A DNA stretch of 64,000 nt from Sphagnum magellanicum (taxonomy: Eukaryota > Streptophyta > Sphagnopsida > Sphagnales > Sphagnaceae). The position numbers were made by a program, and so were the translations under genes. Under the pieces are notes generated by a model, which did no database searches, was not told the origin of the DNA, and saw nothing but the letters and a program-made list of their open reading frames with translations. Shown in pieces: positions 1-12,539 of this stretch. The stretch's first letter is position 1; the number at the start of each line of letters is the position of its first letter. The stretch is from NCBI GenBank assembly GCA_021904315.1, contig CM038918.1:9997349-10061348 (forward strand), given 5' to 3'.

Positions 1-160
1 TATAATAACATAAAGTAGAATGACCTTGAATAACTTAAAATATAACTTGAAATAACATATGATATTATAGTGAAATAACTTTAACCAAGGTGAAATCACT
101 AAAATGTAATGAACTTATTTCATTTTTAAGGTCTCATAATGATTTAGGCTTATGAACTAC
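1..160 (-). repeat. Inverted fragment of the AT-rich repeat also found at 38.7 kb
   Basis: Read on the minus strand, positions about 60-160 match the left edge of the repeat block at 38,705-38,812 over roughly 110 bp with scattered changes. Both contain GACCTTAAAA, then a GAAATAA run, then TTATTTCACTATAATATCA. The 1-60 stretch also resembles 38,940-38,990. The window therefore opens inside one end of another copy lying in opposite orientation; the rest is off the left edge. No coding potential was seen. Confidence 0.7.
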
Positions 161-1733
161 AACCCACTTTTGTATAAATGTTGGACATTATTAACCAAGT
201 TAATTAATGAAAATAGAATAGATTGGGGTGAACATATGTTCATAATGTTATTTTCATATAGAATTGCAGACAAAGTAACAACATGGATATTAGCAATGAA
301 GATGCGGGGAAAGAGTTTGTGTGAATGGAATTCAACTTTTTTACACAATAAAATCACATGGATTGTAAATAAGAACTAAATGAATTAGACTGGGAACAAA
401 TAAAGTTGTTGCAACACTATATATTAAATTTTTTTTAGTAATTTAGGTACAATTAATTTGGTGGACTTGTACCAAACCTTTAAGCCTTTGTTTTAATGAA
501 GACCCAATGTTTAAAACTCAATTTGTCACAAATGTCCCATGCACCTTGCAAACATTTTGTTTTGGAAGTTGTTGATTTATTTTAAGTAAATAAATACATG
601 GAATGAATTGCATTGTGTCCCACCTTCCCATCCTCCTATCACACCTTTAATCCTTATAAATGAATAATGAGCAACCCACATCTCCAATGATACAAGATAA
701 TGGCTTAAAATTGTGATCCATAGAGTTTCAAACTTTAAATGAAAATTTTGTGACTGAATTGCAAAAATAACTCAAATTCTCATGGGAATTTTATAAAATA
801 AAAAATATTTTGTGCACAGCCATGTTATTTCCATTGGGTTTCCATTGATACATGGATGGGAATGCAATTTAGTGAAAATTGTCCATTGAACATTCACTAT
901 AGTGAAAATTCACAGTCCTAGTCAACCCATCATTCATTAATGTGATTTTAATAACGAATTTGTTAAATTTTATAAAATTTTCAACCAATCAATACCTCCA
1001 TCATATTGGTGCTTTTGTTTGCCTTTTCATATCCCTTCAAATGAAAGAAGTGAGAGTCTTACCTTGGTGAAGGAATGAGAATGAGGGATGTTGATGGTGA
1101 TAGGTCATCACTTTCATGACCCAAATGTTTGCAGTTCACAACATGGCGATGGATGTAAGGTAAAAAAAACTTAAGCATGGACATGTAGCAACAAAAAGTA
1201 GATGGGTCAATTAATTTTCCATCTATGTACTAGCTTTCAACATTTGACAAGTTGATGCAATGTGATGACATTGAACTCTTTTCACACTTTGTTTCAAAGA
1301 CATTTCATTTTTATCTTTTCCAAAGGCAATGTTTTTGGGGGTGAATGTTTTTTCACTCTTAGGCTTCATTTCATTAGGAAAAAAAGAAAAAGAAAAAGAA
1401 AAATTGATCCCAAACCTTACCACTTGAGGCCAACGATACTTGAGTTCACACTTGAACTGATAAAAAGTCATGTTTACACTTATTTCACTTACACTTTCAT
1501 CAATAACATTTGAACCCATCAATCCCTTTTCATCATATTGATCCTTTTGTTCACTATTTTATGTCCCACGCCTGAACACTGGGGCCAATGACATTTGAGT
1601 TCACTCTTGGACCAATGCAGCAAAAGGTTTTTTTCACAAAACACTAGAGTCTATAAGGTAGTTGATTGCAAGGGGCATAGGGTCTGGTGTTTAAAGACTT
1701 GATTAGTGCAAACTGTTAACATGAACCCACTAA
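161..1733. other. AT-rich intergenic DNA
   Basis: No gene is supported. The short frames here lack a recognisable domain. There is a weak old duplication: the stretch near 980-1,020 (CATATTGGTGCTTTTGTT) recurs at about 1,535-1,560, and 1,426-1,470 resembles 1,590-1,615 (TTGAGTTCAC). CpG is rare. Confidence 0.6.
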
Positions 1734-2082
1734 GAGCATCTCCAACGGTGCTCAGTATGTGACTCTAGACACTAAAATTTATTGCAAAAAAGTCAAAACG
1801 TGCCGGTTTATCTCAGGAAATTGGTTTTTCTGCCCCAAATTCGTGCAGCTTGCCGTGGCTGATAAAAGGCGAAACACAGTTGTGCACTTCCAAAAAAGAG
1901 TGTAATAAATTGGACCTAACTGCAACTCAGTATTTCTGATCGGTCGATGATAATGATTGGTCCAGGTGGTTTGCTATTAGTAGTCCCCACATATATGCAG
2001 GTCCAGTTCCTGTTTTATTGGTGGGGTTGCCAAAAAAACACGAAACTTAGACGTGAGATACTGAGCACCAGTGGAGATGCTC
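1734..2082. mobile_element. MITE copy A, PIF/Harbinger-like
   Basis: This 349-bp element has inverted ends: the left end reads GAGCATCTCCAACGGTGCTC and the right end, reverse-complemented, reads GAGCATCTCCACTGGTGCTC, both continuing AGTAT. A perfect 3-bp TAA flanks both sides (1731-1733 and 2083-2085). TTA/TAA duplications and such ends are typical of PIF/Harbinger MITEs. The inner motif ATGATTGGTCCA plus TTTGCTATTAGTAGTC is shared with the copies at 3,335 and 17,516. It has no coding capacity. Confidence 0.85.
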
Positions 2083-2549
2083 TAATCACCTGCTCCCTGT
2101 CTCACACAAATCTATTAAAATGACTAACCTTCAGGTCAAAGGCTGCAAAACCACCCATGAACTTCATCCACTAATTAACCTAGGCTGCAAAATCACTCAA
2201 CTTCATCCAGTCAGAACTGGGACCAATATTCAGTATATCAATGAATAAGAAAAGAAAATCCTCGTTGTCTATGAATATCATCGACATGAAAGACCCATCC
2301 TTCTCCATGCAGAATTATGAACTAGAAGACCCGTCACCATGGATGAATAATAAAATCACCAAAAAATCATAAAATCTGTATACCTACTTCCTAAGTCCCA
2401 ACTCATCCATCCATCAAAACAAGTCCAAAAATAAATAAATCCGCACATCATCAGCCGCTGTCCCCCAATCCAACGGCTACTAGTCCCGTGCGGCTATGGG
2501 TTGGGGCAGGTGGCCGCATGACACTTGTCAACTCTTTGCTCGCCGATCT

Positions 2550-2558
2550 ACACGTGGC
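2550..2558 (+). promoter_or_regulatory. G-box/ABRE-like element (ACACGTGGC)
   Basis: ACACGTGGC lies 290 bp upstream of the LEA_2 start codon, inside a CpG-rich stretch (about 2,450-2,900) that looks like the promoter. ACGTGGC is the classic abscisic-acid response core bound by bZIP factors, and LEA genes are typical targets. Function is inferred from sequence and position only. Confidence 0.5.
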
Positions 2559-2847
2559 TTCTCCTGATTCGTCGAGTTGCTTGGAGGAAAGTGCATGGTT
2601 CCGCGGGACGGGCGGAGGACTTCGCCCTTAATCGTCCAAAGAGAGAAAATGCGCAGATTCAAGAATGCAGTAGCGCAGCAGCAGCAGCAGCAGCAGCAGA
2701 TCAAGACGTAAATTGTACTTGAAATGCGGAGAAAGGTCTGTTGAAATTACGCGGAGGAAGTCGGAGTTGTTGAGAATTGGGAGCAGTGCAGTGCAGTGCG
2801 CAGCAAGAGAGGAAGAAGAAGAAGAGCAGAGGTTTTTGATTTGCGAC

Positions 2848-5113
2848 ATGGCTCTGATTTCACTGGCCGCAGTAGGAGTGGTGGGAGCGGGAGTGGGCCT
2901 TTACAGTATTCGACCTCGTGACCCCGTGTTCGAGGTGCAGTCTATCACATTGAGCGGCTTCAACGTGCGTTTCACCACGGAATCCGCGCTACCGATGGCC
3001 GTGGTGGACGTGTCGCTCACGCTTTTCATCAAAGTCATTAACCCCAATGTGACTCCCATCCAATTCTCCAGTACAGTCATGGACATCTACTACAAAGGCA
3101 CTCTCCTCGGCCAAGCCCAGGTTTGTGTTTCTTGTTTGTTGGCTCTATCCTTCAGGGTGGAGACATTGTGATGCACCCCAAAAACGGGCCAAGGTTTGGT
3201 ATCCCTACATTCCAGGGTCATGTGGAGTCCACTACAGAAACATTTCCTGCATATAACTGAAGGATCCACTTGAGCTTCACCATGCTAACCACCATGTGAT
3301 CCCAATTTAGTATGTTGACTATTTATCATCCTTAGAGCAACTCCACCAGTGCTTAGTATGTATGTGACCCTGCAAATTAAAATTGGGTGAAGAGAAGTCA
3401 AAACATGCTTGTTTGGCTCTGCAAAATGCTTTTGGCCAGGCAGTTTTGCACCAGTTTCCGAGGCATTCATTCCCCTTGCCATAGAGACCTATGGTTGTCT
3501 CCATCCTCGCTTTGATTCCTCTTTGACTTCTTTTGTACATGCCAGTATAGCTCGCCATTGGCAGACCTCCTTGGTACCTTCGATGCTTATATCTTATTAC
3601 AGGCAATGAGCGTCGATAGCCCTCCAGCGGGCGCAAGCCATCGCGATTTTTCAGTGGGCTGCCACACTTAGTCACAGTTCTTCATCTCTTCCACACATAT
3701 CGGCTAGTGCACCTCCATCACTAGCTGATTTGTGGCAGAGGATGCCCTTTTAGCATTAGGTCTTCTGCTTCATTACTACAGTTTTGATTGTTTTGGTTTT
3801 CCTCTTGTGTGCTTACATTTGCTTCGACATGCCTTGTACTTGTTATGGATGGATTTCCATGCTTGTTTATATATATACACAGGGTTTTTTCTCTCATTTT
3901 TGCACAAATTTCTGAGGCTAGTAAAATGCACAGCAAAGCCTAACGCCTACCAAAGAAGAGTAATAAATACGAACCCAGGTTTTGATTGGCCAATCATAAT
4001 GATTGGTCCAAGTGCTTTGCTATTAGTAGTCTCCCACCTTTTTGCAGTCCCAGTTTCAGTTTTATGGATGGGATTGGAAAAAGGTAAATAACTAAACTTG
4101 GATGTGAGAAATATTTTTGCAGGGTTACATACTGAGCACTGCTGGAGATGCTCTTATGGATGCCATTTAAAGGGCAGAGCCATTGCGTGACAAGATGCTT
4201 TTTGTTTGTTGTTTTAGCTGCTTTGTTTCCTTATGACATGATTGAGTGATTTTGGTTTCTTCTGATTGGCACAGCTCTACAGTATCTTAATTGCTCTCAC
4301 TTTTGTTCTCTCCAATTTGTGCCTCTGTTGTTCAAGTGATAACGAAGTTTTAGGTCACTAAATTCCTTCCACTTTAGACCAAATGGTTCAATGTAGAGTG
4401 AGCTTTGAGCAAAAGGAATGGTAGAATGAGGAATTACATAAGTAGCAGTCTGGAAAATACATACATACATCATGATGACAAGAATTATTTGACTATGTGT
4501 TACATAGGCAGCAAGCAGTCTGGGAAATGTACCTATGGAGTGCATTGTGCTCATGGAAAGAACTATGTGGAGCAGGTAGATTCAGGGAGTCAGGAAGCAA
4601 AGAGTGAGCAGGTGATGGAAGTGCCTGCAAAGCTTGATGGGCTCAAAATGACCAACCATCTCAAGGACCTCTTTGCAGATGTTACAAAGCGGGAAATGAC
4701 ACTCAACTCTGTTGTCACCATATCTGGTTGTGCTGTAGTCTGGAAGTGGAAGCACAATTTTGAGGTATTTTGGCTGTCCATCCAATCTGTATGAGTCAAT
4801 TGCTACAAGCCATTGGGAGTGCCAGATTTAATAGTACTCCATTCTTAGTCACATCATGTCGATCTCTTCTTGTACAGTCCAGTATACTTCAGTGGCTATT
4901 CAGTCTCCGATCTTTAGTCTGATTTGCTCTACCCTTGATTGCAGCAGTGGATAATCTCACAGTCTTATTTCGTTTCCTCTTTCAAAGCTTTCAACTTATG
5001 ACATGTGTGTTCTCCAGGTACATGTGAACAGTGACATCAAGGTGGACCCTGTCTTTCTTCAGATTTTGGACCAAGAGAACAGAGTAGAGTTGGATCTTGT
5101 GCCAGAGATATAA
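2848..5113 (+). CDS. LEA_2 (LEA14-like) family protein, 3 exons, about 185 aa
   Basis: The exons are 2848-3120, 4576-4764 and 5018-5113, all joined in phase 0 at GT-AG sites. The protein starts MALISLAAVGVVGAGVGLYS, a short hydrophobic N-terminus that could anchor or target it. A LEA_2-type beta-sandwich follows: residues about 25-90 contain the family-like FIKVINPN and YYKGTLLG, and the last part contains EVHVNSDIKVDP. LEA_2 proteins are mostly linked to desiccation and stress tolerance, though substrates are unclear. The chosen ATG is the one that opens this domain; an upstream in-frame ATG at 2713 would add 45 low-complexity residues that I treat as leader. A GCA repeat (about 2,676-2,699) lies in that leader. 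Intron 1 carries MITE copy B. The gene converges on the CEP120 homologue, with stops 0.9 kb apart. The family call is firm; the exact subfamily is not. Confidence 0.85.
3335..4153. mobile_element. MITE copy B inside intron 1 of the LEA_2 gene, with 453-bp internal insert
   Basis: This is the same family as copies A and C: left end GAGCAACTCCACCAGTGCTT, right end reverse-complemented GAGCATCTCCAGCAGTGCTC, flanked by TTA at 3332-3334 and 4154-4156. At 819 bp it is over twice the length of the other copies. The excess is bounded by an imperfect 21-bp direct repeat at 3444-3464 and 3897-3917, 453 bp apart, which suggests an inner insertion or duplication. The inserted DNA is not recognised. It lies wholly within an intron, so the host reading frame is untouched. 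Confidence 0.85.
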
Positions 5114-5370
5114 TGCCTGCAATTGGAGTGTGGTAATGGACTCCTTGTGATAGGGTTTACTCAGTAGACCTTAAGTCAATCAATTCCATAGTAGCTGAAA
5201 TTTCAAAGATTATAGCCTGGGCGATCTCCAACTGCAGCATACTCATTCCTCATTGTATAGCAATCCAGTCTACTGTAGGTCTGGGTTTTTGGTTTTTATC
5301 TCCTTGTGCAATTCAGGTGACCATTCACTTCATAGCCATTTCCCTTCTTTTGCTCATTGACTTTTTGTCG

Positions 5371-5457
5371 CATACAAAAGGGTTTGGATTTTATGATGTC
5401 ATACAAAGGGGTTTGAATTGCATGATGTCATATAAAGGGGTTCAGAATGCATGATGT
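5371..5457. repeat. 29-bp tandem repeat, 3 copies
   Basis: Three units starting at 5371, 5400 and 5429 each read CATA(C/T)AAA-GGGTTTG followed by ATGATGT. They lie about 260 bp past the LEA_2 stop, in its 3' flank or UTR. The rest of 5,114-5,970 holds nothing else I can support. Confidence 0.8.
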
Positions 5458-5970
5458 GATACAATATTGTCCATATGAATCAGGTGACCCATCTGGTTTA
5501 CCATTTTGCTAACAACTTTGTGTGTGTTGGGTGCTTGTTCTTCCAAAAACCACAGCTGTTGTGTTTGAAGTCTGGCTTGCTTTCCAAACCCCTTCAATAC
5601 TCGCCATGTAAATGGAGCTCAGTGGCTTCCTAACTCTAATTATTGCTGCCATATTTCACATTTCTAAAGTAGGGAAGGGCATAAATCAGCATGTTGGATT
5701 TATACTTCTTCATTTGTTTTGAATCAATCTAGATTGAAAACACATGCTGTCACTCAATCTGTTAATATTGCAAACATTTAATTAAAGATCACGAGTATCT
5801 GATTGAAATGAGTATCAATCTGCAAATCAATCATCCCAAACCAGGCCTATTGAATGGAACTCCTCATGATGACAAGGGACTCTAACAGACAACTGACATC
5901 TCTAAAAGCAAATGACTCTTCTTCAGTGCATTTAATCCAATTGTTCCTCCAACTAAATGCTGTGTTGAGG

Positions 5971-6074
5971 TCCCACCTTGAAAACACTGAATTTCAAGCT
6001 CCAGACCTTTCATGTGATCAAATCCCACTTTGCAAACGTTGAATTTCAAGCTCCAGACCTCTGATGATATGGTC
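5971..6074. repeat. 52-bp tandem duplication over the CEP120 stop codon
   Basis: Two copies, from 5971 and 6023, share GAATTTCAAGCTCCAGACCT exactly and differ at several other bases. The right copy encodes the last residues and stop of the CEP120 homologue. The left copy lies just past the stop, in another frame relative to the gene because 52 is not a multiple of three. Confidence 0.85.
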
Positions 6075-9000
6075 ATGTTCTTTGTATACCCCTGTTTGGA
6101 GTAACTCTGTCCTCTGCAATGAAAGACGTGAAATACTATTGGCAATATTCATCAACTCTGGAGATTGTGGATCATACCACTTGGCAGCATTGTCAATCTC
6201 ATTGACATTCTGATTCTGTAGGTTTGTTAACTGCTTTCCTATGCTTTCTGAATGCTGTACCAAGCATGATTTTAGCAACCCTGTGTCGTGCTTCAGTCTG
6301 ATCTCAGAACCAGGCTTTTCATTTGACAACGGGAGTACATTTGAGTTCTTGAAAACCTGTGCATCTCCACTGTGTCCCTCAACCACTTTGTTGCCAACCC
6401 TGCTGTTTTTGTGTCCTGCTACTGATTCTCCCCCAGATTTCAAGCCAGCTGCAATGACCTCTTCTACAGAGCTCTTGCTGCCTATTTGCATTGCATCCAT
6501 CTCACATGGTTGGAGCTCCAGCTGCTCATTCAGATGCTGAAGTAGCAGCTTATTCTGTCCTGTACAAGATTGCGCTTTGGGGGCAGCTGCAAATTCAGAT
6601 TCCAATTGCTCTTGCTTTTGCACTAGCCGCCTCATTTCTGCATCTTTAAGCTGTCCATGTATCCTTGCTAGCTCCTTTGCCATCCTTAGCACCTGCAGTA
6701 AATTTGAATAACAGGTTATACAAGGCAAGAGATTCACTGTAAGCAATGTATTAGCTTGCTGCAAGTTCTCACCCCTTGGTTTCATACCTGAGCTTTGTAG
6801 TCATTTCTGGCTCTCAACGCTTTTGCAGTTTTAGTCTCCAGGTCAGTGCATTGCTGCTTCAAGGCAATGATCTCAGCCACCAGCTCTGCCTCTGATGTGC
6901 ATCGTTGTGCAGCTTTGAACTCCAGAAACTGTTTCTCTAATGTGAATAGAGAGGAGTTGACAACTGACAGCCTTTGTTTCAATGCAGCATGCTGCACTTC
7001 CAGGTTTTTATACTTAATATGTTCAAGTTCCACCTGATGCTCACAATCTGCCTTCAGCCTCTTCACTGCCACCTGAAAACAATGTGATGGTTTCCATCAA
7101 TACTCGCACAAAGAGGCTGGAAACAGCTACATTGGCATTTCAAGTTATTATTGTCAATCTTGGGTGTAGGTCAGATTTTGTAATTACAATCATGGTTGCT
7201 GAAAGCACAGTGACAATAAACACAAAAGCCAATATGAGTAGACTTGACCTGAGCCTCCAACTTGCGGTTGGCAGATTCTTTTTCAAGAGCTTCTTTACGA
7301 TGTGAGTACTCTTCTTCCGCATAAACAATAGCTCTCTCCCTCTTCTCCAACATGAAAAGCTTTGCCCTGTTGCCATTCAAATAGTATGTAGCCTATTCAA
7401 CTGATGAAAGAAATACCATAGATACATTTGTTGTTAATCCTGGCAAACCTTTGCATACATCACTTTGTGTTTTTGATGTCACCCAGACACTCACCATAGC
7501 TTGGATTCTAGACCACCTTGTTCTGCATGAGCACGCTGGAGCTGAAGAGCATGCTGCTTCTCTCGCTTCTTCCATTCTTCCTCAAGCATGCGCATCCTAA
7601 CTGCTTCTTTCTCTTTCAATTCAGCTCGCCACTTTGACTCCTCTGCCCGACGCCACATTTCAAACTCCCACGCCATCACATACTGTGGATGTTTCCTATA
7701 TTCTTCCAGGTTACTTTTTGGTGGTGATGTCTCTACCTTGTGGCTTGCAGGGCTGCTTGTCTGTGTGCTGGCCACTCTCATTGTCTCACTCTGGTAAACA
7801 CTTTCACCTGAATCCTTGTTGCTTTTGTCAGTTGGAAAATGCTTGAATTCTGTGGGAGTAATGGTACCTTGAGCACCATTCAAAGTATCCACATTAGGTT
7901 TTCGAAGAGATAAACCATACAGGCTAGTTTGCTTGTCCTGATGAACAGGACCTCCAACTCGAAGGATTCTGATTTTCTCAAAATGATCCAGAGGGCCCAG
8001 TTCCTTGATTGCCATTTGAACCCTCACTGCCCCAATATTTGCCTGCACTCTACAATTCTCTTTCAGAATGACTACAGAATTTACATTTTCAGGAGCAGGA
8101 AATTGCTACAAACACCAAGAATCATATGTCAATAGCACTTTTCTCCAAATCACTCCCTCTTTGCGACATCAGTCAATGTGGAGATAGATGAGTTCTGCAG
8201 GCAATACCAATCTATCAACAACATGAACCATAAATAGCAAGATCTTACATTGTACATAATGAGGAGAATCTGAAAAAACCCTGAATTTCTATGGATTCCC
8301 AGCAAAGCCTTGACACAAGGTAAAGTGAGACAAATCGACTACTGTGTACCTTTTCAGGTCTGCCATGATCAGAGGCTCCCAAAACAGTAATATAAGAGTC
8401 AAGCATCTGTCGCTCCATAAGTTCAACCATAGGTAGATATGCCACCCCCAGCTCAACATCTGCCTCATACCTGTTTCATGTGACCACACCCCACTCACAA
8501 AAGGCTTTTAGTGAGGAATTCAAAATGCATACTATGCATATATATCAGTTACTGCAAATCTCTCAATTCACAAGAAATGTACTGGAACAACACTCAAATT
8601 CTGCAGACACAGAAGATGAATCACAGATGGTGAGGGTGGTAAACACATACAACAAGGCAAGGATGAAGAAAGCTTACTTGTCACTGTGAAGGACATGGGC
8701 AATGACCTCAGGTTGCAGCTTCAGCATTGCTGCCATTGCATGTGCTGAGGCAGGGAGCTCCAGAGCAACATAGCTGGACAAGTATCCAGTCATTCCATCC
8801 GCCACCCAACATGTACATCATCAGCTCTGGATTGTTTTCTTGTGTGCTTTTTTCCTTTGCCCCCTCTGTCTGTCCACCCCAACTGCACCCCAAGCATTGC
8901 TTTCTTATAAATCCTCTTTTCTTGCCTCACTTCACTCCCAAAAATATTCTCAAACTCACGAAACAGGCCCAGTGAGATGATTACCACCACACAGGGGCCA

Positions 9001-9596
9001 CCAAAAGAGTCAGCAACATGAGGGGAGATGTGAGCAATGAAAGTCAAAATACATTCTTCCAAAGCCATGTAAAGCTATGAAGTACAACATGAACTCTTGC
9101 ACTTGGACTGCACTGATACCAGCATCTCTGCTAACCCAACTTTCTCTTTTACCCATTAAGCATTTCGTCACGAGAGTGGAGATCCCACAAAAGTAAGTTC
9201 AAACAAAGAAGAAGGCATTGAATCAGGGTTAGGTCTGAAAAATCCCCAAGGGAAGAGAAATTGACACAGAGAGGGAGAGAGGGAGAGAAAGTACCCGTTG
9301 GGGATGTTGACTTCGGTGCCTCGATCCACTGGGACAGGCGGATGTGTACGAAGAGGGGTGGTGAGCTTGGACGAAGCTTGACTGGATGCCACAGCGAGCT
9401 GCACAATTTGGGAAGGCAGCAAAAGGCGGACATATGCATTCACTGATCTACGCGGCAACAGCATACTCGCTTTGAAACTCCGCAAATGGATCACCACACG
9501 AAACACTCGAAGCTCCATGGTGTCGTCTTCTTTGTCATGCTCTGCATCTTCGCAGTTTGTAGGTTTCTCGTCTGACTCTTCTCCTTCCATCATCAT
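6018..9596 (-). CDS. CEP120: CEP120-like centriole protein, 7 exons, about 735 aa
   Basis: The exons (minus strand) are 9596-9295, 8773-8678, 8470-8350, 8105-7495, 7366-7249, 7072-6788 and 6692-6018; all frames and phases agree. Animal CEP120 acts in centriole elongation and basal-body assembly. Residues about 27-200 resemble its third C2 domain (VVIHLRSFKA, PNGYVALELP, YEADVELGVAYLP, AVRVQMAIKELG). From about residue 319 the signature coiled coil follows in order: WEFEMWRRAEESKWRAELK, EEEWKKREKQ, CEHQVELEHIKYKNLE, LEKQFLEFKAAQ, then near the C-terminus LLQTGVYKEHDHIIRGLELE. Human CEP120 is about 986 aa with two further N-terminal C2-type domains, absent here. Three ATGs in a row open the frame; I use the first. 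A CA repeat (9641-9660) lies in the 5' leader. Exon 5 ends with a weak donor (GTCAAG). Confidence 0.88.
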
Positions 9597-9660
9597 GCTG
9601 CCAATTTTTCTATCTCACCAGACCGACAGCAGGAGGCTAAAAACACACACACACACACAC

Positions 9661-12535
9661 AATCTACAATCCTCGTTTTTTCTTTCTGAAGAAAACCCAT
9701 CATCCACTGATCGAAACCAATCCAAAATTCTTGAGCAAATTTCTTTCTCGCAAACTTCTCGTCTCCCAAATCCCAGTAAAATTCATGAGCAACCCAAAAT
9801 ACACAAAGAAGACATCACTCGTCTAAGAAAATTTTCTATTCAATTCCTAAGTGAGGACAAAAAATTGATGTATATTTAATAACTTTCTTCTCTCTGTGCA
9901 TGCAATAATTGTTGAATTGAGGTCTAGGCACCCATTACTTTTTGCTGCTGCAATTCTTTGATTTTGTTGATTGCAATTCTCTAATTGATTGCAATTGCTT
10001 CAATTCTTTGTGATTTGGGAAGTTCTTGCAATTGCTTAATTTCTTTATGAGTTTCAAAATTAGAAAGGGATTCAGATTCAAGATTTGGAACAGCAACAAC
10101 AGGGGCAGAAGAAGGCGGCAAATAACTAACTACTGGATGGATGTCTGGTGGTTGCAAGTAGGTCCTAAGGTGGATGAATCAATCTCCCATGGGAAATTTT
10201 CTTGAAGAGGAGAGAGATTACATGTAATTTCCTTGGATCATTTTGATGTAATGCAATCTCCAACATTCATTTGAATGCATCCAATTGTAATATCTCAGCC
10301 ATAATGTTTGCACCTCAATTGCTCTATGAAAGAGGAGCCCTCGTTGTCAAGGGGCTTTTGTGTTGTGAACTGAAGGCAGAGCCATATGTAAAAATTCACC
10401 ACCAAAAAAAAAATTGTTTCCCATAGATGTTAAATGAAATGACAATTCATTCAGATTGACTCAATAATATTTGCAACCCACCTTCACATATTTGCATGAA
10501 CCATTCCATCCGATCATTACCAAATAGAAGTTTCAATTTCTTGCATTACCCCTTTGGATTTGCATGCAATATTTTATGATTTATCAATCAACATTACCAT
10601 GAAGTTGTAAAATAATGTTGGTTTGAACTTCTATTGCACAAGAAGAAATCTTGTCTTTTTTTCATTTCATAATTGTGACTATTTTGATTAGATTACATTT
10701 AAATTATATTTGTATGTCTTAAATTTGTAAGTGGTTTGTTGTAGTAGTTAATGTTCAACATTGTTTATAGTTGTAACATTCATTACATTGTCCATTGATG
10801 AATATAATTTGAATTTTTTTTAAAATAATAATTTAAAATTATTGACATGAAAATTAAGGTAACTTTATTTACACAATGCATTACAATGGATTAGTGGTTT
10901 TTTTGACATCTCTTTACTTATCAACATAACACATGACTTGAACCATTCATAACATGTGGAAACCATTGTTTATGAATTGCATCATACATTTCCCATAATT
11001 TATTAAAACATATATATTTAAAATTTCACATTTATATTGGAATGAGTTAGTAATTTCACATCTTTTCAACTTTCAACATGTGTATATGCGTTAAACCATT
11101 CATTTTAAAATTTTAAAACTATTGTTCATAGATTACATCTTGCATTTATTAAAATATATTGAAACACATGTAATTCAATGCTTTGCAATTATACATGAAT
11201 AATTTAGTGAGTTTTTTTGGCATCTCTTGACTATCAACATTTGTATGTGAGTTGAATCACACACTTTGAACCTACTAGAATCTTTATTCAAACGTTGCAT
11301 GTTGCATTTATTAAAATATATTGAAGCACACAACAATTTAATACCTCGCACTTATACTTCAACAAGTTAGTTTTTTCACATCTTTGAACTATCAACATTT
11401 TCACATGACCTAAAGAACTCATTTTGAATATGTTAAAGTCATTATTCACAAGTTACATTTTGCACTCATCACAATTTCTTGAGCTAAATGTATAAAAACT
11501 TGACAAGTTTGACATTTACATTTGAATGGGTTAATGATTAAATCAAAATGTTCATGCATGCAAACTCTAAGGTGCATGTTAACATCTAAATTACAATTTT
11601 TGAAAATACTAAATTCTTGTACATTTATGTAAATTAAAAAATATGCTTTTCCCCTAGTTTGCTTTAGGCATCATGGACAAACTTTTTATTACAAATGTTC
11701 ATGATGTTAAAAACCTCCAAAAAAATCCCTATTGTTTTTCCCATTTCTTCCTCTTGATGTATGCGAAAAAAAACTCATGCAATTTTTAAATTATATATAT
11801 AATCGAAATTTTACTTATTATTATTTATTTTTATCATGATTTAATAATTATTTTAAATCTTGCTTTGTTACAAGTTTATGTTTAAATTCTTAAAGATGAA
11901 TTTTAAAAATTAATTATCACAAGAATGAATTTTTATAATCATGATTTTTATAAACTTTTTTTATTTAATTTTTTATGGTGTTTTTCAAGATCGTTCATAA
12001 TTTTTTTTGCCATGTTTTTGTTATACACCATATATGGAGGTATAAAATTTTTAATATACTTTTTTTTAAAATGGCTACAAGTCCTAGAACCCCTTTTAGA
12101 ATTTTAGCTTTTCAAAAAATGGAGGATTTTCGTTTTTTAAATTAAAAAGTCCTTTGTTGATGTTGATGACCTTTTTTTATGTTTGTAAATAGGTGGAAAT
12201 TTGGCAAAAAAAAACATTTAGTTACATCACAATATTTATTTTAAGAGTTTCAAAAAATTGGATAAGGTTTGTAATAATTTGAAAGATTGTTTAAAAGTTT
12301 TAAAATAAGTTTAATGTTTGAATTATTTATGGGTTTAAGCTTGGAGTCATTAGAATTATTAATTTATTTATTTTCATTAGGAGTAACCTTTTTTTGTTCC
12401 TAATTTGTGATCCGAAAGCTTTGGCAAAATTATTGTTGTTTGCAATTTTCTTTGAATTTGCATTATTTTTCCAAAAATTTCCAAAAATTCACCACAAGAA
12501 AGGGTTAGTTGGGGGGGATGCTCAAGTGCATTTAA
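9661..12535. other. AT-rich intergenic DNA, no gene seen
   Basis: The first 300 bp may include promoter and leader of the CEP120 homologue. After that the sequence is strongly AT-rich with many homopolymer runs, and CpG is nearly absent. Three diverged repeats of a short motif (TTGCA(T/C)TTATTAAAATATATTGAA) occur near 11,140 and 11,300, suggesting decayed repeats. No frame shows a recognisable domain. Confidence 0.6.
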
Positions 12536-12539
12536 TTGA

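Noticed and set aside
3409-4091. Plus- and minus-strand frames of 60-119 codons
   Set aside because: They lie inside the MITE in LEA_2 intron 1 and show no transposase or host-gene motif.
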